A stretch of 64,000 bases of DNA. It comes from Fructobacillus pseudoficulneus (GTDB lineage Bacteria > Bacillota > Bacilli > Lactobacillales > Lactobacillaceae). Both the position numbers and the translations under genes were made by a program. The DNA lies in NCBI RefSeq assembly GCF_900108455.1, contig NZ_FNWS01000002.1, forward strand, positions 124,001-188,000. The letters are read 5' to 3'. The notes beneath the pieces are model-generated. The model did not search any database, was not told the DNA's origin, and saw nothing but the letters and a program-made list of their open reading frames with translations. Of the stretch, positions 51,719 through 59,171 are shown one piece after another; within the stretch, counting starts at the first letter, position 1, and the number at the start of each line of letters is the position of its first letter.

Positions 51719-52207
51719 TTAGTATTGGTTCCCCCCGAGGATTTCTAAGTAAGTCATCGCAGCAGAAGCAATCAAAGCAGCTAAAATATCATCCAAGTAG
51801 ACGTTAACCGAGTCCGTCTTATCGTTAATTTCGCCAATCAAGCCCGGCTTCAAGTCATCCAAAAGGCCATAATGAACCGTAGCAGCGGCCGAGAACTGTT
51901 GGGTAATGGCAATCGCCAAAATTTCATCAACGTTGTGGCCATTGGCATCCCGGCGCAACCGGGGCTTCAATGGTTCAGAATCGGGCATCACGACCGCTTG
52001 TTCATCCAAGTAAATCGCAGTCAAAATAATATCGGCGACCTCATCCTTGTGCAAAACGCGGTGAATGGCTTGGTCCAAAACATCCCCATCAACTTCATCG
52101 TGGTACTTATCAACCAAAAAAGTCTCAGTACCAGTAAAGACATCTTGTAAGGTCACGCCGCGGTTAATCAATTTGTCAATTGCTGCTTGTTGTAGTGCTT
52201 CAGTCAT
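51719..52207 (-). CDS. Phosphatidylglycerophosphatase A-like protein (YutG type)
   Basis: A 162-residue soluble protein of the PgpA/YutG family. Signs: INRGVTLQDV near the start, the helical AIHRVLHKDEVADIILTAIYLDE block, and VDEILAIAITQQFSAAATVHYGLLDD. In Bacillus this type is linked to PgpA-like activity or is uncharacterised. It lies 2 nt after serA, in the serine operon, which is a curious place for it. Confidence 0.72.
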   Translation of the reverse strand: MTEALQQAAIDKLINRGVTLQDVFTGTETFLVDKYHDEVDGDVLDQAIHRVLHKDEVADIILTAIYLDEQAVVMPDSEPLKPRLRRDANGHNVDEILAIAITQQFSAAATVHYGLLDDLKPGLIGEINDKTDSVNVYLDDILAALIASAAMTYLEILGGNQY

Positions 52208-52209
52208 GC

Positions 52210-53397
52210 TTATTTCTCCTTATTCAAATCAGGGTTTTGATACAATTCAACATTCAAAACATTTTCAATAGCAGCCAAGTTATCAACGATGTTCTCTTCT
52301 TGCCCCTTTGGCAACTGGTTCAAGGCCAGCAAAGTGTATGCATAGTCACCAACGGCGCGATTAGAGAGTTCCTCAATGTTCAAATTCAGTTCCCCAACCA
52401 CTTTGGTAATTTGACCAATCATGTTTGGCACGTTATTGTGCAAAACCCCTAAGCGATATTTGCTCGTAAAGGGCTCATTGATGTCGGGATAATTAACTGA
52501 ATTGACAATGTTTCCAGTCGTTAAATAATCATCTAATTGCTTGGCAGCCATCAATGCCGATGTGTCTTCCGCTTCGACCGTGGAACCACCAATGTGTGGG
52601 GTAATAATCACCTTGTCGCTGTCAAAGAGGACATCGTTACTAAAGTCAGTGATGAACATTCTTAATTTGTCGGCGTTCAAAGCAGCCACCGCCGCTTCAT
52701 CATCGACGATGCTACCTCTCGAAAAGTTAATCAACGCCGCATTATCCTTCATCATGGCTAATTTGTCGGCATCAATAAAGTGATGGTTCTTTTCGGTATA
52801 AGGAATGTGGACCGTGACGTAGTCTGATTCTTTCAAGACTTCTTCAACACTCTTGGCGTGCGTGATATGACGATCAACCCGCCAAGCGGTGTTAGCGCTC
52901 AGACCTGGATCGTAGCCAATCACCTTCATTCCAAATGAAAGAGCGATGTTGGCAACCTTCGAGCCGACATTTCCTAAACCAATCACGCCCAAAGTCTTTT
53001 CGTAGAGTTCAGTACCTCGGTAACCACCCTTATTAGACTCTGTCCGTAGTGACACATCACCACCACGAACTTCTTTCGAAAAGTCGATGGCCCCAATAAT
53101 CGGACGAGCTGCCATAATCAAAGCCGCCACTGTTAACTCTTTGACAGCATTGGCGTTTCCACCCGGCGTATTAAAGACGGGAATGCCTCGTTTTGAAAGG
53201 TCATCCACGGGAATGTTGTTGAAGCCTGCACCGGCCCGGACAACGGCCTTAACGGAGTTCGGAATCGTTTCGTGATGGAGGTCTTGGGACCGGAGTAAGA
53301 TACCATCGGCCGGCTTGTCAGCATTAATTTGGTAGCCGTGTTCCTTGAGGTAATCAAGACCAGTGTGACTAATTGCGTTATAAGTTTTAATATTCAT
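52210..53397 (-). CDS. serA: D-3-phosphoglycerate dehydrogenase
   Basis: First step of serine synthesis. 395 residues: substrate domain, Rossmann loop GVIGLGNVGSKVA near 150, catalytic Arg (SRGSIVD), Glu (EAED region) and His (ITPHIGGST), then a C-terminal ACT domain (from about 320, NNVPNMIGQITKVVGELNLNIEEL in part) for serine feedback. It starts 2 nt after serC, so the two are cotranscribed. Confidence 0.94.
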   Translation of the reverse strand: MNIKTYNAISHTGLDYLKEHGYQINADKPADGILLRSQDLHHETIPNSVKAVVRAGAGFNNIPVDDLSKRGIPVFNTPGGNANAVKELTVAALIMAARPIIGAIDFSKEVRGGDVSLRTESNKGGYRGTELYEKTLGVIGLGNVGSKVANIALSFGMKVIGYDPGLSANTAWRVDRHITHAKSVEEVLKESDYVTVHIPYTEKNHHFIDADKLAMMKDNAALINFSRGSIVDDEAAVAALNADKLRMFITDFSNDVLFDSDKVIITPHIGGSTVEAEDTSALMAAKQLDDYLTTGNIVNSVNYPDINEPFTSKYRLGVLHNNVPNMIGQITKVVGELNLNIEELSNRAVGDYAYTLLALNQLPKGQEENIVDNLAAIENVLNVELYQNPDLNKEK

Positions 53398-53399
53398 GA

Positions 53400-54485
53400 T
53401 TAATTTTCCTGCTTTGCCCTTTCCAAAAATGCAATCAAGGTGTCAACTGCCGCCATTGGCTGCGCATTGTACAAGGAAGCCCGAAAGCCCCCAACCGAAC
53501 GGTGACCAGCTAAGTTGTGGATGCCCTCTTGGTCGGCCTGCTGGCTAATCTTGCGGTCTAAATCGGCATCCCCAGTGGTAAAGACCACGTTGGTTAGTGA
53601 TCGATCAGCACCTTGAACGGGCACTTGGTAAAAGTCAGATTCATCTAAGTATTGATAAAGCTTTTCAGCCTTTTTCTGGTTATTTTGGTACATTTGAGCC
53701 ACGCCACCCTGGTCACTAACCCAGTCAAGCACCAGGCTTAATGCATAAATACTAAAGACCGGCGGTGTATTATACATTGAATCCTTATCAATATAGGATT
53801 GATAACGCATCATTGGCCCAACTCCGGTGATTTTCTGTTCTGCTAACCAATCCTTTTTAATGATGGCCACCGTGACCCCGGCTGGCCCCAAATTTTTTTG
53901 CGCCCCGGCAAAAATAGCAGAGAACTTCGTGACATCGTAGGGTTCGGCCAAAATATTGGAAGACATATCGGCAACCAGGTGCCCGGTCGTTTGGGGCAAG
54001 TTGTCTTGGTGGTAGGTACTACCTTCGATGGTATTATTGGTGGTGATGTGGAGGTAATCGTATTGTTCTGCTTGAAAATCCCCAGGCAATTCAGGTAAAA
54101 AACGGTACTTGTCAGCCTTAGAGCTACCAACAATCTCAACAGACTTGCCGACCGCCTCAGCAGCCTTCGCCGCTTTATTGGCAAAATTACCAGAATCTAA
54201 GACAGCAATTTTCTTCTTTTGGTTGGCCAGGTTTAAAGGCAACATTTCAAACTGCAAAGAGCCACCACCTTGTATGAACAAAACGGCATAATCTGCTGGA
54301 ATAGCCATTAACTCGCGCAAACGCTTTTCCGCATGGGCAATGATTTGTTCAAACTTAGCACTGCGGTGTGAAATCTCTAAGATACTATAATGAGAATTTT
54401 CCTCTTGTTCCAAATCTTTGCGAATCTGCTGAATTACCGAACTCGGCAAGACCCCCGGTCCGGCCGAAAAATTATAACTGGTCAA
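53400..54485 (-). CDS. serC: Phosphoserine aminotransferase
   Basis: PLP enzyme, second step of serine synthesis. From the TTG at 54485 it is 361 residues, the normal length, beginning TSYNFSAGPGVLP. The PLP Lys is in IFAGAQKNLGPAGVTV, and GHRSVGGFRASLYNA is at the C-terminus. The TTG has GGAG 7 nt upstream; the frame is open 14 codons further but those overlap the attenuator tail. It is controlled by a structured leader. Confidence 0.94.
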   Translation of the reverse strand: MTSYNFSAGPGVLPSSVIQQIRKDLEQEENSHYSILEISHRSAKFEQIIAHAEKRLRELMAIPADYAVLFIQGGGSLQFEMLPLNLANQKKKIAVLDSGNFANKAAKAAEAVGKSVEIVGSSKADKYRFLPELPGDFQAEQYDYLHITTNNTIEGSTYHQDNLPQTTGHLVADMSSNILAEPYDVTKFSAIFAGAQKNLGPAGVTVAIIKKDWLAEQKITGVGPMMRYQSYIDKDSMYNTPPVFSIYALSLVLDWVSDQGGVAQMYQNNQKKAEKLYQYLDESDFYQVPVQGADRSLTNVVFTTGDADLDRKISQQADQEGIHNLAGHRSVGGFRASLYNAQPMAAVDTLIAFLERAKQEN

Positions 54486-54509
54486 CTTCTTTCTCCCTTC
54501 TCCAAACAA

Positions 54510-54675
54510 AAAAGCACAGAACGCCACTCGCGCCCGTGCCTAAAACGGTTTAAGTTCAAATGAAAGACACAAAGTAGACAAGGTATTAGCCTAGACGCCA
54601 GTAGCAGATTGTAGTCCATCCATCGTTGATTAGTCCCCAGTATTTGCGGGTCTAATTTTCTTCAATCTAAGCCCC
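54510..54675 (-). promoter_or_regulatory. Structured attenuator leader of serC-serA, class unknown
   Basis: About 165 nt of transcript. The terminator (GCAC...GTGC, 54514-54517 with 54536-54539, inner CGC/GCG and G-U pairs) has a U6 tract right before the serC ribosome binding site. Upstream, minus-strand AGATTG (54668-54663) can pair with CAATCT (54611-54606), while GGCTTAGA (54672-54665) can pair with TCTAGGCT (54595-54588); the two exclude each other. TTAG-CCC/GGG-CTAA gives a further hairpin. No T-box sequence and no Ser-rich leader peptide are found. Confidence 0.55.
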
Positions 54676-54704
54676 ATTTTTACGAAAATTACAATGAAAG
54701 TCAA
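54676..54704 (-). promoter_or_regulatory. Possible promoter of serC-serA
   Basis: TTGACT (54704-54699) with a weak -10 (TAAAAA or AAAAAT, 16-17 nt downstream). It is back-to-back with the tRNA-Leu promoter. Confidence 0.5.
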
Positions 54705-54707
54705 GAC

Positions 54708-54736
54708 TTGTAATTCCACTTTATTAAAGGTATACT
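54708..54736 (+). promoter_or_regulatory. Promoter of tRNA-Leu
   Basis: TTGTAA (54708-54713), 17-bp spacer, TATACT (54731-54736), 14 nt before the tRNA. Confidence 0.7.
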
Positions 54737-54750
54737 AATTTTTGTTTGTT

Positions 54751-54834
54751 GCCGACGTGGCGGAACTGGCAGACGCGTATCGTTCAGGTCGATATGGTGA
54801 TTTCACCGTGCAGGTTCGATTCCTGTCGTCGGCA
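54751..54834 (+). tRNA. tRNA-Leu (anticodon CAG)
   Basis: Acceptor GCCGACG/CGTCGGC, anticodon stem TATCG/CGATA with loop TTCAGGT (anticodon CAG), long variable arm TGGTG-ATTT-CACCG as in class II tRNAs, T arm GCAGG/CCTGT with TTCGATT. Discriminator A; CCA not encoded. Decodes CTG. Confidence 0.95.
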
Positions 54835-54862
54835 TCTAAGCCAATTTTTTCAAAACACGTAG

Positions 54863-54905
54863 AAGCTACTGTAGACACTAACCAAGTGTCGCAGTAGCTT
54901 TTATT
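54863..54905 (+). terminator. tRNA-Leu terminator
   Basis: AAGCTACTG and CAGTAGCTT arms with an inner ACACT/AGTGT helix, then TTTATTTTTT. Confidence 0.85.
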
Positions 54906-54973
54906 TTTTCTTTGAAATTTATCAAGAAATTTACTGTTTTACAACGCATTCAATGGGAGGAATTTACTACCTT

Positions 54974-55771
54974 ATGTCATCACACTATTTACAGGCCATT
55001 TTAATCCTTTTGCCAATGGGTATCTTAGCTGGGATTGTTAGTACCACTGCTGGCCTTGCTTCACTTGTTTCTTACCCAGCTCTTTTAGCGGTTGGAATTC
55101 CACCCGTATTTGCCAACGTGACCAACACAGCCGCCTTGGTCATGACCGGAATCGGTTCAATTTTTTCATCAAAAAAGGAATTGGGCAACCATAAGAAGGA
55201 ACTTTTCCAAATTTTGCCCTTAACAGTCCTTGGAAGTATCCTGGGCGCCTGGCTATTGCTGTCACAGCCCGCTTCCACATTTGCCAAAGTTGTGCCCTTC
55301 TTCGTTTTGATGGCCGGCTTACTATTAATGTCACAGATCAGCAAATCAAAGAATAATCCACTGAACTTGACCCGTGACGAATCAATGGAAAACGACGCCC
55401 ACTCTCCTGCCTATAAGGTTTTAATTACCATTGCGATTACCTTAGTCGGCATGTACTGCGGCTACTTTGGTGCCGCCGGTGGTGTCATGTTGTTGGCCAT
55501 TTTGTCAGCAACAACAACGATGCATTTTTCATCTTATAATGCCGTCAAGAACGTCTCACTGGGTGCTTCCAATTTGATTGCGACCTTAATTTATGCCTTT
55601 ACCGCCCACATTTACTGGGGGATGGTGATTCCACTTGGAATTGGGCTCTTTATTGGTGGCTACATTGGCCCACAAATCGTCCGTGTGATTCCAGAAAAGA
55701 TTTTAAAGATTATCGTTAGTATTTTGGCCATTCTTTTGGCCGTTGACCTTTTCGTTAAGGCTTACTATTAA
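54974..55771 (+). CDS. TauE/SafE family membrane transporter (anion/sulfite exporter type)
   Basis: A 265-residue membrane protein with about eight hydrophobic segments; two homologous halves begin GILAGIVSTTAGLASLVSYPALLAVGIPP and GMYCGYFGAAGGVMLLAIL in part, typical for TauE/SafE. Substrate unknown; small organic or sulfur-containing anions are usual. I place the start at the ATG at 54974 (GGGAGG ~12 nt upstream); an ATG at 54953 overlaps that GGAGG and has no ribosome binding site of its own. It ends at a perfect hairpin. Confidence 0.85.
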   Translation: MSSHYLQAILILLPMGILAGIVSTTAGLASLVSYPALLAVGIPPVFANVTNTAALVMTGIGSIFSSKKELGNHKKELFQILPLTVLGSILGAWLLLSQPASTFAKVVPFFVLMAGLLLMSQISKSKNNPLNLTRDESMENDAHSPAYKVLITIAITLVGMYCGYFGAAGGVMLLAILSATTTMHFSSYNAVKNVSLGASNLIATLIYAFTAHIYWGMVIPLGIGLFIGGYIGPQIVRVIPEKILKIIVSILAILLAVDLFVKAYY

Positions 55772-55773
55772 AC

Positions 55774-55800
55774 AAAAGCAGCACAGCTGTGCTGCTTTTT
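55774..55800 (+). terminator. Terminator of the TauE/SafE gene
   Basis: AAAAGCAGCACAG (55774-55786) followed directly by CTGTGCTGCTTTT (55787-55799), then T's. Confidence 0.88.
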
Positions 55801-55810
55801 CTTTGTCCTA

Positions 55811-55845
55811 AAAAAGGCCCACTGTCGTCATTTCAGTGGGCCTTT
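55811..55845 (-). terminator. Terminator of the PAP2 gene
   Basis: AAAGGCCCACTG pairs with CAGTGGGCCTTT (about 55813-55824 with 55834-55845); U6 tail on the minus strand. Confidence 0.88.
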
Positions 55846-55878
55846 GACTATTCAATTGTTAGATGGTTGCGCTAAGTC

Positions 55879-56868
55879 TTAGTGACGCAGTTGGTGGTCT
55901 GCTTCGACATAGTGCGCTTGAAGTAAGCGACTAGCAAAGAAAATAATCAAACCAACAATCAAACTTGATGCAGTCACATCACTCAACCAGTGTGCGCCTA
56001 TTCGAACGCGGCTCAAACCGGTCAAAATTCCCATGGCAATCCCAAAGATTGTCATTGCCTTTTGCCGGCTGATATTTTTCCGCGGTACTAAAAAGGCTAA
56101 GTATAAGAATAACCAACCAGACATCGTATGCCCTGATGGGAATGAAGTATGGTGGTTATTACCGTTCAAATGATACCAAGGTGTAAATTGGCTCATTGCT
56201 TCTCCATGAACGGTCGTCATTTCATAAGGGCGAAAGCGGCCCCAAATTGTTTTCATATCATCGATTGTGGTGGTGGCAACGTAGACCACTGCAACACCAA
56301 TCAATGCTGCTTTTAACAGATAAGTTAACTCTTGATCGTCTTGATGACTAATCCAGACCTTAAAGGCAATCGAGAGTAAAAATGTTAAGGCAATTGCAAA
56401 TGCCCAACGCAATGAATCCGGATACTGACCAGCCGCAGCGGCTTTGGTAACGAATCCCATCGCTTTATCATGATTCACATTGTAAATCATGGTAGCGGTC
56501 CGGGTAAACATGTCTTGCAAGACCACCAGCATTTGATTAAAGGCAAAGGCCAACAATCCAGTTGTCATAGCGTAGCGAGTTAAATTACCTGAAACCCGCT
56601 CCCAGCTAATCCAAGCCAGAATTTCAAATACGGCAAACAAAACAATGTTTGGACCCTGATTAGCGTAATTCTGGAACAGATTTCCGAAAAACGAATTCTG
56701 ATCCATGAAAGTACGCGAGACGTCCTTATCAAAGAACGTAGCAAACAACAAAACGGCAAACCCAATAATTAAGAAAGTTGTGAGTGTTTTTTTCTCTCCT
56801 GTGGTTGTGACGAAACTACTTGAATCTTGAAAACCTGTCCCCTCAGTGGCACGTTTTTCCATCGACAT
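55879..56868 (-). CDS. PAP2 family phosphatase (membrane lipid phosphatase type)
   Basis: A ~329-residue membrane protein with six hydrophobic segments. The three PAP2 motifs are all present: KTIWGRFRP, SFPSGHTMSGW and SRVRIGAHWLSDV. Likely substrates are undecaprenyl pyrophosphate or phosphatidate. It is longer than typical PAP2 proteins because of an N-terminal extension and a loop of ~70 residues before motif 1. Start uncertain: ATG at 56868 or TTG at 56874, with AAGGAAGGA upstream. Confidence 0.88.
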   Translation of the reverse strand: MSMEKRATEGTGFQDSSSFVTTTGEKKTLTTFLIIGFAVLLFATFFDKDVSRTFMDQNSFFGNLFQNYANQGPNIVLFAVFEILAWISWERVSGNLTRYAMTTGLLAFAFNQMLVVLQDMFTRTATMIYNVNHDKAMGFVTKAAAAGQYPDSLRWAFAIALTFLLSIAFKVWISHQDDQELTYLLKAALIGVAVVYVATTTIDDMKTIWGRFRPYEMTTVHGEAMSQFTPWYHLNGNNHHTSFPSGHTMSGWLFLYLAFLVPRKNISRQKAMTIFGIAMGILTGLSRVRIGAHWLSDVTASSLIVGLIIFFASRLLQAHYVEADHQLRH

Positions 56869-56951
56869 CAGCAATTTTTCCTTCCTTTCTGTTGATGCCT
56901 ACATTTTAATCCGTCTAACCAAATTTCACAATTACTTTTTATAAATTATGC

Positions 56952-56957
56952 TATAAT
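56952..56957 (+). promoter_or_regulatory. Extended -10 of the NAD(P)-binding protein gene
   Basis: TGC followed by TATAAT, 55 nt before the ATG at 57013; -35 weak. Confidence 0.55.
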
Positions 56958-57012
56958 TTATTTGTACTTTTTAAAAATACATTATCCAAAATTCACTAAA
57001 GGGAGAAACAAC

Positions 57013-57663
57013 ATGAAAGTATTAGTAATTGGTGCCAGCGGAATGGCTGGCTCAGCAATCGTCAAATCTGCCCTAGCCGCCGGTGACCAAGTTACTGCAA
57101 ACGGCCGCTCTCAAGAAAAACTGGCTGACTTGCAAAAGAGTTTTCCTGAAATTGACATCTTGGCCAAGGACGCATTTGCTCTGACAAAAGAGGAATTGCT
57201 AAACTTTGATGTCGTTGTCGATGCCTTTTCTGCCCCAACAAAGTCCTACTTACAAATTGACCTCGCTGCTCACTTGGTTCACCTTGTTCGTGAGGAACAA
57301 AGCCCAAGACTTGCTTTTGTTCTTGGTGCCGGTTCCCTACATACCGGATCAGACCAGCATTTGGTCGTTGATGACTTGGCTAAGGCACCGAATGCCGAAT
57401 CATGGATTGAAATTCCTGAAAGCCAACTCTACGAATTAGAATACTTGCGCCACGTTAAAAACGTTTCATGGTTTGGCCTCTCCCCTTCCCAAGAATTTGT
57501 AGCCGGTGATGCTGACCCAGAACCATTAGTTGGCCAGGAAACGTTACTTGTGAACGCGGAAGGCAAATCATTTACCACTTCAGGCACGTTGGCAAATGCC
57601 TTAGTAGCTGAATACCATCACCCAGAACATCTAAACCAACGGTTTACGGTTGCCAACCATTAA
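57013..57663 (+). CDS. NAD(P)-binding oxidoreductase (COG2910/YwnB-like)
   Basis: A 216-residue atypical SDR: nucleotide loop VIGASGMAGSAIVKSAL at the N-terminus, then VLGAGSLHTGSD and SWFGLSPSQEF segments as in putative NADH-flavin reductases. Reaction unknown. The ATG at 57013 has GGGAG 7 nt upstream; the frame opens 17 codons earlier. Single-gene unit, convergent with asp3. Confidence 0.85.
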   Translation: MKVLVIGASGMAGSAIVKSALAAGDQVTANGRSQEKLADLQKSFPEIDILAKDAFALTKEELLNFDVVVDAFSAPTKSYLQIDLAAHLVHLVREEQSPRLAFVLGAGSLHTGSDQHLVVDDLAKAPNAESWIEIPESQLYELEYLRHVKNVSWFGLSPSQEFVAGDADPEPLVGQETLLVNAEGKSFTTSGTLANALVAEYHHPEHLNQRFTVANH

Positions 57664-57683
57664 TCAAAAGCAATCATGCTACT

Positions 57684-57714
57684 AAAAAAGGTACTCAAAT
57701 TGAGTACCTTTTTT
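57684..57714. terminator. Bidirectional terminator, end of the asp operon
   Basis: AAAAAAGGTACTCAA pairs with TTGAGTACCTTTTTT around one base. It lies 15 nt past the asp3 stop. Confidence 0.9.
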
Positions 57715-57728
57715 GCGTGCAAATATTT

Positions 57729-59171
57729 TCAGCCCTTCTTACGAGTAAAGAATTCCTGAATTTTTTCACCACGACTTTCATCGTCTTCATCGGGAAGCTC
57801 TTCTGCCGCCGCGAATTGTCTTGGCTTATCAGCCCGACGTAACCGTGGCATGTCAGCGCTTTCGCTTTCAGTCTGAACCACAGGTGACGCTTCCAGTTGT
57901 TCATCAAAAACGGGCTCTTGTTGTGCAGTTGAATTAGCAGCCTGGCTGTCCGCTTCAACTTGCACAGGAGCATCCCAGACGGGTTGCACTGGTTTTGATT
58001 GTTCCACCGGTTGAGCAGGAATTGAGGGCTGAGCCAGCTCAGTCTTGGTTGGCTCTGCTTGAGCCGCTGGTTCTACCGGCTGAACCGTTGATTGCTGTCC
58101 CTTAGTCTTCTTCCGCTTCTTTTCCTGCTTGAGTCGTTTCTTTTTAGCCTTGATTCGCTCAGCCTTTTCTTCTTTAGTTTCCGGCCACTCAGGATAGCTC
58201 AACTGCTTCAAAAGCTGAACTTGTGGTAACGGCACCAAGATTGGACTGGTATTCTTCGCCAATTTTTGACTAACCAAAAAGCCATCATCCGGGCTCAGAC
58301 TATGATCGATTTTTTCTGGCAATGAGGCAATAAAGTCTGCTAAACCGCTTGACCGTCGCTCAAAGCCAGCCGGTAGTTCCAGCTGGTTGGGGTCCGGTAT
58401 CATCGCCTTAGACCCCTTCACCGCCTGCCGATATTGCAAGGCCGCCATCGCTGAAATTAAGCCATAGCCAACGAACTCAACGTTCTTTGCCTTAGCCGCT
58501 TTCTTGGCTTGGGCAATGATTTCCAAGACACCCTGATCATAAAAGTCCTGACAGTGAACTAAATCAGTTGCCAAATACAAAACGGCTTGGGGAGACTCTT
58601 TAACAACTGAAATGGGATAGTTTGTCCGTTCCAGTTCAGGCTCTGCTAAAATCACCCGCAGTGTCTTACTAACAATCTTCTCTGGCAAATCAAGGTAAGC
58701 ACCGAGGTGGTCAGTTACCAACTGATCATTGTCATGAAGCCAACCCGCTACCTTTTCCGCTACAGTAACCTCATAAAAGGTAAAGTCACCGGTTCCAGCC
58801 GACATCAGGTCCAAACGGTAGTGATCATATTGATCCGGCACCCGTAAGTCCAGCCGGTCCGTATTTTGGTACTGACTGGCAATTACCTGATTTTCGCTGT
58901 TATAAAAAGTCCAGTTTAAATACGCATGCATCCGTCGGGAGTTTTTCACCCGCCGGGTTGCCTGATAAATTTGACCCGGACGTAAACGGGGCAAATCCGA
59001 AATTGCCTTGCCTTCAAAGTAATTAGCGGAGTCCGTCCAAGTCGCAATCACCTGTCCCGAAGGAAGGAAGTGGTTGGTATAGTGCACTTCATCTTCCCGC
59101 AGAAAATCGATAACCGCCCCTTGCAGTTCCTTTAACGTGGTTTGTGGTTGCCAATAAATTTGATATTGCAT
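57729..59171 (-). CDS. asp3: Accessory Sec system protein Asp3, with long C-terminal extension
   Basis: Part of the Asp1-Asp2-Asp3 complex that hands Ser-rich glycoproteins to SecA2/SecY2. Residues 1-~150 are the Asp3 core: FLPSGQVIATWTDSANYFEG and the DLMSAGTGDFTFYEVTVAE strand. Residues ~150-345 form a second alpha/beta part, and ~345-480 a Lys-rich helix (about 20 Lys/Arg) and a Pro/Gln/Glu-rich disordered tail. Streptococcal Asp3 is much shorter. The ATG at 59171 overlaps the asp2 stop (TAATG) with GGGGAG upstream. Confidence 0.85.
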   Translation of the reverse strand: MQYQIYWQPQTTLKELQGAVIDFLREDEVHYTNHFLPSGQVIATWTDSANYFEGKAISDLPRLRPGQIYQATRRVKNSRRMHAYLNWTFYNSENQVIASQYQNTDRLDLRVPDQYDHYRLDLMSAGTGDFTFYEVTVAEKVAGWLHDNDQLVTDHLGAYLDLPEKIVSKTLRVILAEPELERTNYPISVVKESPQAVLYLATDLVHCQDFYDQGVLEIIAQAKKAAKAKNVEFVGYGLISAMAALQYRQAVKGSKAMIPDPNQLELPAGFERRSSGLADFIASLPEKIDHSLSPDDGFLVSQKLAKNTSPILVPLPQVQLLKQLSYPEWPETKEEKAERIKAKKKRLKQEKKRKKTKGQQSTVQPVEPAAQAEPTKTELAQPSIPAQPVEQSKPVQPVWDAPVQVEADSQAANSTAQQEPVFDEQLEASPVVQTESESADMPRLRRADKPRQFAAAEELPDEDDESRGEKIQEFFTRKKG

